From: Thermogutta sp039793925
GTDB taxonomy: Bacteria; Planctomycetota; Planctomycetia; Pirellulales; Thermoguttaceae
Direction of reading: 5' to 3'
Length of the DNA: 31,166 bases
NCBI RefSeq assembly: GCF_039793925.1
Contig: NZ_JBAMME010000265.1
Span: 1 to 31,166 of the forward strand
In this document: positions 24,678 to 31,166 of the stretch, piece by piece
Position numbering within the stretch: position 1 is the first letter of the stretch
How the letters are laid out: each line of letters opens with the position of its first letter
Translations under genes and position numbers: made by a program
The notes under the pieces: model-generated
Database searches by the model: none
Seen by the model: the letters and a program-made list of their open reading frames with translations, nothing else
Told to the model about the DNA's origin: nothing

Positions 24678-27600
24678 GTGACAATCAGCAGACAGCGCGA
24701 AAAACATATCCAACAAGCGTGGGTAATGCGGAATCAAATGGTGCTTATGCGAGCAAGATGTTTTACTATTTTGGGCGGACTTGCCACCATCTTTCTGATA
24801 GGGTGCGGGCTTATCATTTTTTGGGCGGATAAATCTCTGCGGGAAGATTTCCTCCAAGATGTGCGTGCCCAAGCATCAGGGCTGCCTCTTCACGCGCTCC
24901 AGGGGCTTCACGGGAATTCCAGTGATCAGTCGCGGGAGGAATATCGGCAGCTTGAGGAGTGGCTTCGACAAGTTCGCACCACCGTGCCGGACTGCCGATT
25001 CGCCTATTTGGCGGGTCAAAGATCGGACGGCCGCGTGTTTTTCTATGCTGACAGCGAACCGGATGAAAGTCCAGCGGCCTCTTTGCCCGGTGATGATTAC
25101 CAGGAAGCCTCAAACACTCTTCGGGGAGTTTTTGCTTCTTCGCAAGATGCCACCGAAGGTCCCCGTGCAGACCGCTGGGGCACCTGGGTTTCTGCCTTTG
25201 TTCCCATTGTTTCCCCCGACACCCAGAAAGTGATGGCCGTTTTGGGCGTGGATATCCACGCCGCTAACTGGTATCAACGCGTAGCGCTGCGGGCCGGTGT
25301 GCCGAGCGTGGTTCTTCTCGCATTTGTTGTGGCCCTTGGTCTCGTTGCGAGAACTTCACTGTGGTGTACATTAGTCGCTCAACGGCTACGCTCTTCTGCG
25401 GAAACGCTGGTTTATTCGCCGGCAGCTCCACGGCAGTTCTTCCTGGCCGTGACCCTTTTGGCAGTTCTGTTTCTTGCGGCTACAGTGTGGGGAACTTATC
25501 GATTTACGGAGCAACTCGTCCTCAAACAGGCTCAGGAACGGCTCAGCTTGACCCAACAGTTTAAGACAGCCTTGCATGACTTTCTGGGTCGGCATGTTCG
25601 CCCCGAACTGCTCAAGCATGCTTCGCCCCGTGATCTGCCGCCCGAACTTACGTCCACGACTGCGTCCGCCCGGCAGGTCTTCGAAGATACTCAACTCTCA
25701 CAGAAGGGCTACATCGTGCGGTTCCCGGTTGAGCGACCACTCAATCCTGCTAATCGCCCGAGTCCCGGGGAGGAAAAACTGATTCGATTCTTCGAAGACA
25801 ATCCCACCGCCCGGTCCTGGTCTGGACGTTTTCAATTTTTTGAAGGTGGTGAAGAATTTCTTGCTGAGGCGGTACCGCGACGTTTTGAACAATCATGCCT
25901 GCAATGCCACGGGCGACGCGAGGATGCCCCACCGGCCCTCCTCACCCGCTATGATCCGCAGGGTTTTAGCCATCAGGTGGGTGATGTTTCCCTGGAAATT
26001 GTGGCCGTGCCCCTAAGCAAGATGCGGCAAGAGGTGCTTGCCCAACTACCGGGGCGCCTTGCCGCAGCCGTGATTACATCTCTTGTTTTTTTCGGCGGGC
26101 TATGCGGTGCATTCCTTGCTTATAGGGCCCGAGAAAAACGAGCCCAAGCGGAAATCATGCGGAGCCATGCACTCCTTTACGCCACGCTCCGGTCTATTGG
26201 TGACGGCGTTATCACCTGCGATCGAGACGGCCGGGTCACCGGTCTGAACTCCGTGGCGGAATGTCTCACGGGTTGGAAAAGCGATGAAGCGCGAGGCCGA
26301 CCCTTGGAGGAAATCTTCGTCATCATCGATAGCCCCACGAGGATGCCGGTGCCCAATCCGATGCGAGAAGCCATCGCCACCGGCCGGGTTCTGGAGCTAA
26401 GCAATCATACGGTGCTTATCTCCCGCGATGGCTGCGAATTTCACATTGCCGACAGTTGTGCCCCGATTCGCGATGCAAACGGGAATATACTCGGCGCGGT
26501 GCTCGTCTTTCGAGACGTAACCCAGCAATATCGACAACGCGAGCAACTGCGGGAAAGCGAACGCCGGTTTCGCCTTCTCATGCAGAATGCCCCCGCGGCA
26601 ATCGCCGTTCACAGAGTCATTTTTGATGAGCACGGAACTCCCGTGGACTCTGAATTTGTGGACGTCAATCCCGCCTTCGAAGAGGACACAGGCAAGAAAA
26701 GGGAGGAGGTGCTCGGTCGCCGCGTCCTTACTCTTTTCCCAAACATCCGCGATGAATGGCTGGAGATGCTCCATACTCTGGTGAAAATGTCTCAATCCAT
26801 TAATTGTGAAAAATATTATCCCGCTCTCAATCGCTGGTATAACATTACGGCCTACCGAATCGATGCAGAACATTTCGTGATCGCGTTTCTCAATATCTCG
26901 TCCCGCAAGCAAGCAGAACAGGCGCTGCAAGCTAAGGAGGCCCAACTTCGTGTTATCACGGACTCTGCGGGCGACGCGATCATACTCAGTGATGAGTCGG
27001 GAAAAATCGTGTTCTGCAACCCGGCAGCCGAGAACATCTTTGGATATTCCGCCGAACAAATGCTGGGACGTCCGCTTCAGGAACTCATCGCGTGCGAACA
27101 CGATACCGCGGAACTCGGCAAGGAGAATGAGCGCTCCCAAATTCTGACGGAAGGCGACGTCCAAAAAACTCGGCAGATAGAAGCCGCAGCTTGCCGCAAG
27201 GATGGTAGCTTCATTCCGGTGGAATTCACCGTTTCCACAGTACAGCTGGGCACCGTTCAGCACCACGTGGCCATCATTCGGGATATCTCCCAGCGAAAAG
27301 CAGCGGAAGAACAACTCGCCAAATATGCCGCGGTCCTTGAGGCGAATAATCAGGCCCTTCAGGAACTGTACGAGCGGGCAGAAATGGCCACCCGGGCAAA
27401 AAGCGAGTTCCTCGCCAACATGAGTCACGAAATCCGCACTCCGATGACGGCCATTCTGGGCTATACCGAAATGCTCCTTGACGACCTGACCCGAGAGGGC
27501 TGCAAGCCCGAACACCGTGCTGCGCTGCAAACCATCCAGAAAAATGGCAATTATCTCCTCCAGCTTATCAACGATATTCTCGATCTTTCCAAGATCGAAG

Positions 27601-28625
27601 CTGGAAAACTGCGTCTGGAGATGCAGCCGTTCCCACTTCGGGAAACCCTCGATGACATTATTGCACTGATGCGGATTCGCGCCGAAGAGAAGAGGCTACC
27701 TCTTCTTTTGGAGGTATTGACGCCGCTTCCCGATATGATCATTTCAGACCCGATTCGCATTCGGCAAATTCTCATCAATCTGATCGGCAATGCCATCAAA
27801 TTCACCGAGGAAGGCGAGGTGCGCGTCCGTGTTTCGTGCATGCCCCAAGAAGCCGGCAACGCCCGCCTGCAGTTTGACGTCATCGACACGGGTATTGGAA
27901 TACCGCCCGACCTCCTGGCCCGGTTGTTCCAGCCGTTCACTCAAGGAGACTCGTCGACAAGCCGAAAACACGGGGGCACGGGGCTTGGCCTCTCCATCAG
28001 CAAACGTCTCGCGGAGATGCTTGGTGGTGGAATCACAGTCTTGAGTACGCCTGGCAAGGGAAGTACCTTCAGCGTGACCATCCTGGTGCAACCCGTTGGC
28101 AAGGAGCAAGCCGATCCGGCTCTGTCGTCCAGCGGCACGACGACGCACTCCAACCAGAGCGCCGCTGCAGGCGTCTCACCGGTGGCCAGTCCCGAAAGTC
28201 AGGCCAACGATTTCTCCAATCTCCGCGTGCTGCTGGCAGAAGACGCTCCGGACATCCAGCGGTTGTTGAAAATGATTATGGAGAAAGCGGGAATCAGAGT
28301 TTCGCTTGCTGAAAATGGCCGACAGGCCGTGGAAAAGGCCCTGGCAGCCTGGAAGGAAGGACAGCCTTTTGATGTGATTTTGATGGACATGCAAATGCCG
28401 GAGATGGACGGCTACGAAGCCACCCGATTTCTCCGCCAGGAAGGCTATTCGGGCATCATCGTGGCCCTCACTGCCCATGCTCTCGCGGAAGATGAAGGAA
28501 AATGCCTCGCCGCCGGTTGCAATAAGTATCTCAGTAAACCGATCCGGCGAGAAACGCTCTTGCAGACACTCCAGGAACTGGCGGGTCAGCAGCCAGAAGT
28601 TACCGCACTTTCCGCCAAGGCCTAA
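24678..28625 (+). CDS. Membrane-bound hybrid histidine kinase with heme-c (CxxCH) sensor domain
   Basis: A 1315-residue two-component hybrid kinase. Order: membrane helix 1 (about 28-48); extracytoplasmic sensor region 1 (about 50-208, cache-like, with VFFYADSEPDE and AVLGVDI); helix 2 (about 209-227); short linker; helix 3 (about 254-273); extracytoplasmic region 2 (about 275-458) with CLQCH (407-411) followed by a Gly-Asp-Val/VPL pattern like Tll0287/DUF3365 heme domains; helix 4 (about 461-482). Then come three PAS domains (about 497-615, 630-738, 757-874), a HisKA domain with SHEIRTPM (H917), an ATPase domain with N-box LIGNAIKF and GGTGLGLSI, and a receiver domain with ILMDMQMPEMDG (D1237) and the Lys in YLSKPI. 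The furthest start is a GTG without a ribosome binding site; ATGs at 24726, 24738 or 24747 are plausible alternatives before helix 1. No response regulator is adjacent. Confidence 0.93.
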   Translation: MTISRQREKHIQQAWVMRNQMVLMRARCFTILGGLATIFLIGCGLIIFWADKSLREDFLQDVRAQASGLPLHALQGLHGNSSDQSREEYRQLEEWLRQVRTTVPDCRFAYLAGQRSDGRVFFYADSEPDESPAASLPGDDYQEASNTLRGVFASSQDATEGPRADRWGTWVSAFVPIVSPDTQKVMAVLGVDIHAANWYQRVALRAGVPSVVLLAFVVALGLVARTSLWCTLVAQRLRSSAETLVYSPAAPRQFFLAVTLLAVLFLAATVWGTYRFTEQLVLKQAQERLSLTQQFKTALHDFLGRHVRPELLKHASPRDLPPELTSTTASARQVFEDTQLSQKGYIVRFPVERPLNPANRPSPGEEKLIRFFEDNPTARSWSGRFQFFEGGEEFLAEAVPRRFEQSCLQCHGRREDAPPALLTRYDPQGFSHQVGDVSLEIVAVPLSKMRQEVLAQLPGRLAAAVITSLVFFGGLCGAFLAYRAREKRAQAEIMRSHALLYATLRSIGDGVITCDRDGRVTGLNSVAECLTGWKSDEARGRPLEEIFVIIDSPTRMPVPNPMREAIATGRVLELSNHTVLISRDGCEFHIADSCAPIRDANGNILGAVLVFRDVTQQYRQREQLRESERRFRLLMQNAPAAIAVHRVIFDEHGTPVDSEFVDVNPAFEEDTGKKREEVLGRRVLTLFPNIRDEWLEMLHTLVKMSQSINCEKYYPALNRWYNITAYRIDAEHFVIAFLNISSRKQAEQALQAKEAQLRVITDSAGDAIILSDESGKIVFCNPAAENIFGYSAEQMLGRPLQELIACEHDTAELGKENERSQILTEGDVQKTRQIEAAACRKDGSFIPVEFTVSTVQLGTVQHHVAIIRDISQRKAAEEQLAKYAAVLEANNQALQELYERAEMATRAKSEFLANMSHEIRTPMTAILGYTEMLLDDLTREGCKPEHRAALQTIQKNGNYLLQLINDILDLSKIEAGKLRLEMQPFPLRETLDDIIALMRIRAEEKRLPLLLEVLTPLPDMIISDPIRIRQILINLIGNAIKFTEEGEVRVRVSCMPQEAGNARLQFDVIDTGIGIPPDLLARLFQPFTQGDSSTSRKHGGTGLGLSISKRLAEMLGGGITVLSTPGKGSTFSVTILVQPVGKEQADPALSSSGTTTHSNQSAAAGVSPVASPESQANDFSNLRVLLAEDAPDIQRLLKMIMEKAGIRVSLAENGRQAVEKALAAWKEGQPFDVILMDMQMPEMDGYEATRFLRQEGYSGIIVALTAHALAEDEGKCLAAGCNKYLSKPIRRETLLQTLQELAGQQPEVTALSAKA

Positions 28626-28844
28626 GCCGACCAAACGGCGTGGACAAAGCGACAACCCTACCACTGCCGTTTTCCACAGGTGGCGGATCGCTATCAGTCG
28701 TGCGCGACCCTTGTCTTACATTCTTGCGCCGCCCTAAACTTCCAGAACGAAGCCGAGTTTTTCCATCCCACCGAATAAAATGTGCTGAAGCTCCCTTTTG
28801 GCCCGTTATTGGAGGTCTTTCCCAACTTAGCGAGATTGACCTGG
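28626..28844. other. Intergenic region kinase to radical SAM gene
   Basis: 219 bases without a supported gene. A possible sigma70-type promoter is TTGTCT (28711-28716) with TAAACT (28735-28740), 18 bases apart, which would serve the radical SAM and Nudix genes. The match is only partial. No terminator with a T-run is visible after the kinase. Confidence 0.25.
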
Positions 28845-30614
28845 ATGCCACTTCACGTTGTTTTGGTCCAACTTCCGATCCCACCGCTCGGTCCCGAACT
28901 GGTGAAGGGAAACGTTCCCCTTGCCGCCGGGTATTTGAAGTACTTCGCGCAGTGTGTGCATGGTATCCCGGCAGAAATCGACATCCTCCCCCCCTCACTC
29001 GCCGATCGGGCTGGCGATGCCGCACTCCTTCGCGCCATTTTGGAGCGACAGCCTGACATCGTGGGCTTTTCCTGTTACGTTTGGAATGCCGAGCGGTCTC
29101 TGTGGCTTGCCCAGCGGATCAAGGAGCTCCGACCGCAAACCCGCATTGTGGTGGGCGGTCCGGAGGCCACATTCGATAACGCGTGGTTTGTCAACCATCC
29201 GGCGGTGGATTGGGCCGTTCTCGGCGAAGGTGAGGAGACGTTTTCGGAACTCCTCGCCGTTCTCACCGATTCGCCGGAGCTGCTGGTGCACCCGATCGAA
29301 GCACCAGACGTTCCGGGAACTTGGAACCGTCATCGTGGCCGCTTTGGCCCACCCCGCCCACAATTGCGCTCCTTGGACGCTGTCGGCCGAGTCTATTTGG
29401 ACGGCATGATCGACCCACGCTGGCACAACACGCTCCTGCTGGAGTCCATCCGGGGATGTATTTTCCATTGCAGTTTCTGCTTTTATCCCAAAAGCTTCGA
29501 CCGGCTTGCCTACATGTCGCGCGAGGTAATCTTGGAAAACCTCCGGCTGGCGGAAAAGTCCGGAGTGGCCGAGGTTTTTCTCCTTGATCCCACACTCAAC
29601 CAGCGACGGGATTTTGAAGACTTTCTTCATACACTTCGGGAAGGTAATCCACGAGGCAGCTTCACATACTCGGGAGAACTCCGGGCCGAAGGAATTCGTC
29701 CCCAACTGGCGCAGCTTATGAGATCGGCCGGCTTTGTCGAAGTTGAGCTCGGGCTCCAATCGGTTGGACGCACGGCCCAGGATTTGATGCGCCGGCGTGT
29801 TAATCTTCCGGCTTTTGAACGCGGTGTTCAAGCCCTCATGGATGCAGGAATCCACGTCCGTGTCGATTTGATCATCGGTCTGCCTGGGGATACCGCCGAA
29901 ACTGTCCGCGAGGGCATTGAATATCTCGCTTCCTCCGGACTTTACCACGAACCACAGGTTTTTCGGCTATCTGTCTTGCCAGGCACGGAGTTTCGTCGGC
30001 GATGCGAGGAACTGGGGCTCGAATTTCAACCGCGACCTCCCTATCACGTCTTGAGCACACCATCCCTTCGACCGGAGGAAATCCAACAGTTAATGGCCGA
30101 GGCCGAAGACGCTTTCAACACCGATTTCGATCCCCTCCCCATTGCCAATGACGAGCTTTCATTCGATCGTGTGCGCCACGGTGGAAGTGTATGGAAAATC
30201 GATCTCGATAACCCCCCTGCGATCCCCTCACCGGAGACAGTGGACATTGCGCATACCCTTTGGTTCACGGCAGCGGAATTTGCGGGACGGTTCGGCGAGA
30301 TCATACCATGGATCCGGTTGGTGCTGAGGGAGAATCCTCATACAAGCCTCTGGGTGGTGCTGGACGTTACTCAGGCCAATTCACTGCCCACCGCGGAGGA
30401 TGTTTTTCACATCATGGACGCACTTTATGAACATCCACCGACCTACTGGGATTGGCACCTGGCCCTCCATCCCAAACCGGGACGGCTAGGAGCAAAACGG
30501 ATCGTAATTTATTCCGCAAGGCGTCTGAAGGGGCGTTTGGCCACCTGGCGTCGGAGCATCGCGCGGGTCGCCGATGTCATCGAAAATACGCAGGTGCCTC
30601 AGAAGACCGTTTGA
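28845..30614 (+). CDS. B12-binding-type radical SAM protein of unknown function
   Basis: 589 residues in three parts. Residues 1 to about 140 form a Rossmann-like cobalamin-binding-type domain (VVLVQLPIPPLGPE, VGFSCYVW, RIVVGGPEAT, LGEGEETFSELL). The canonical DxHxxG base-off motif is not visible, as in many members of this class. Next is a radical SAM barrel with CIFHCSFC (C205, C209, C212) binding the catalytic [4Fe-4S], plus EVELGLQSVG, IHVRVDLIIGLPGDT and the later PGTEFRRR. The last about 170 residues form an unrecognised C-terminal domain. The substrate is unknown; the family includes methyltransferases, cyclases and methylthiotransferase relatives. The ATG at 28845 is chosen because it opens the first beta strand; an in-frame GTG at 28782 would add 21 unlikely residues. 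A Nudix gene follows after 52 bases. Confidence 0.88.
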   Translation: MPLHVVLVQLPIPPLGPELVKGNVPLAAGYLKYFAQCVHGIPAEIDILPPSLADRAGDAALLRAILERQPDIVGFSCYVWNAERSLWLAQRIKELRPQTRIVVGGPEATFDNAWFVNHPAVDWAVLGEGEETFSELLAVLTDSPELLVHPIEAPDVPGTWNRHRGRFGPPRPQLRSLDAVGRVYLDGMIDPRWHNTLLLESIRGCIFHCSFCFYPKSFDRLAYMSREVILENLRLAEKSGVAEVFLLDPTLNQRRDFEDFLHTLREGNPRGSFTYSGELRAEGIRPQLAQLMRSAGFVEVELGLQSVGRTAQDLMRRRVNLPAFERGVQALMDAGIHVRVDLIIGLPGDTAETVREGIEYLASSGLYHEPQVFRLSVLPGTEFRRRCEELGLEFQPRPPYHVLSTPSLRPEEIQQLMAEAEDAFNTDFDPLPIANDELSFDRVRHGGSVWKIDLDNPPAIPSPETVDIAHTLWFTAAEFAGRFGEIIPWIRLVLRENPHTSLWVVLDVTQANSLPTAEDVFHIMDALYEHPPTYWDWHLALHPKPGRLGAKRIVIYSARRLKGRLATWRRSIARVADVIENTQVPQKTV

Positions 30615-30666
30615 CGATTGCCATTAGCACTGCCACGTTTCAGGGAAACGCCACAAGATTGCGGTC

Positions 30667-31107
30667 ATGAACGACTCGCCGTGGGCCTCAGAGCAGAAGG
30701 AACAACTGGTGGCTGTTGCGGTGGTCCGGCTCGCAGGGCTCGTCCTCGTGGGGCGGAGGCCCGCGGGACGCCCGTGGGCCGGGTATCTGGAATTTCCCGG
30801 TGGCTGTCTGCAACCGGGAGAAAGTTGGCAACAGGCTGCTCAGCGAGAAACTCAGGAAGAGACTGGCCTGAGCGTGAGAATTGAAGAGCACCTCCTCACA
30901 GTCCATGCGGATTACGATTACGGGCGCCTGGAAATTCGCTTCTTTACTGCCGTGCCTACCGCAGCGGGAATTCCGCGGCCCCGAGCACCGTTTTTCTGGC
31001 TGGACGTCACCCGACTCGTCCCCGAGGATTTTCCCCCGGCCAATGCCCCGGTTATCGCGCAGCTCCGGCGACTGCTGCTGAGCGAGGGATCAGAGAAACG
31101 GCCGTAA
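30667..31107 (+). CDS. Nudix hydrolase (MutT-like)
   Basis: A 146-residue hydrolase of nucleoside diphosphates linked to another moiety. The complete Nudix box runs from G46 to about V69: GCLQPGE, seven residues, RETQEETG, with the metal-binding glutamates E61, E64 and E65 in place. The preceding strand WAGYLEFPGG is typical of MutT-type 8-oxo-dGTP or CTP pyrophosphohydrolases, but the substrate cannot be fixed from sequence. The last about 50 residues include FFWLDVTRLVPEDFPPANAPVI, which resembles the C-terminal end of MutT/NudG-like proteins. It is probably cotranscribed with the radical SAM gene upstream. There is no strong ribosome binding site. Confidence 0.92.
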   Translation: MNDSPWASEQKEQLVAVAVVRLAGLVLVGRRPAGRPWAGYLEFPGGCLQPGESWQQAAQRETQEETGLSVRIEEHLLTVHADYDYGRLEIRFFTAVPTAAGIPRPRAPFFWLDVTRLVPEDFPPANAPVIAQLRRLLLSEGSEKRP

Positions 31108-31166
31108 CCTCCCAGCCTGATCAATTCGCCAGACAGCGACGCAGCTAGTCCCCAGGTCCCCATTCG
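31108..31166. other. Window end, no gene
   Basis: 59 bases after the Nudix stop codon. A minus-strand frame enters from the right edge but lies mostly antisense to the Nudix gene and is not supported. Confidence 0.4.

Noticed and set aside
26397..27530. Minus-strand open frame of 377 codons inside the hybrid kinase
   Set aside because: It is antisense to PAS and HisKA domains whose motifs are intact, and its translation has no recognisable features.
28995..29948. Minus-strand open frame of 317 codons opposite the radical SAM gene
   Set aside because: The plus strand carries clear B12-type and radical SAM motifs. The antisense product shows no family signature.

Overview
The window is about 31 kb of moderately GC-rich DNA from a bacterium. 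It looks like a planctomycete, possibly a thermophilic Pirellulales relative such as Thermogutta. The main pointers are an amino-acid-conserved pair of small membrane proteins resembling planctomycete DUF6677 and its partner, a complete 14-gene nuo operon with long low-complexity tails, and a large hybrid kinase. The taxonomic call is inference. A run of 10 Ns at 9862-9871 shows that this is a draft assembly or a metagenome-derived contig.

Layout, left to right. (1) 1-2500, plus strand: nadA (quinolinate synthase, NAD biosynthesis), a DUF6677-like membrane protein and a 60-residue two-helix membrane protein. (2) 2659-3450, minus strand: a polyprenol-phosphate mannosyltransferase-like GT2 enzyme. 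(3) 3796-19327, minus strand: nuoA-B-C-D-E-F-G-H-I-J-K-L-M-N in canonical order, encoding the whole proton-pumping NADH:quinone oxidoreductase (complex I). nuoC and nuoD are separate genes, and cluster motifs N1a, N3, N7, N2 and N6a/b are readable. (4) 19328-19908: a 581-base region upstream of nuoA that looks regulatory. (5) 19909-21330, minus strand: fumC (class II fumarase), then a tRNA-His(GTG) at 21732-21806. (6) 21923-24280, minus strand: copA (Cu+ P1B-type ATPase). (7) 24678-28625, plus strand, divergent from copA: a 1315-residue membrane-bound hybrid histidine kinase. It has two extracytoplasmic sensor regions, one carrying a CxxCH heme-c motif in a Tll0287/DUF3365-like domain, then three PAS domains and a receiver domain. 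(8) 28845-31107, plus strand: a B12-binding-type radical SAM protein of unknown function and a Nudix hydrolase.

How the genes fit together. nadA makes the NAD precursor, fumC supplies the malate branch of the TCA cycle that generates NADH, and complex I oxidises NADH and pumps protons. The left two thirds of the window is therefore a respiratory and NAD neighbourhood. The right third combines copper export with a kinase predicted to carry covalently bound heme outside the membrane, a plausible redox or gas sensor whose target is not visible here. I see no CRISPR array, prophage, insertion sequence or biosynthetic island. The most unusual element is the heme-c hybrid kinase. The next most notable are the lineage-specific extensions on several Nuo subunits and the repeat/palindrome cluster upstream of nuoA.
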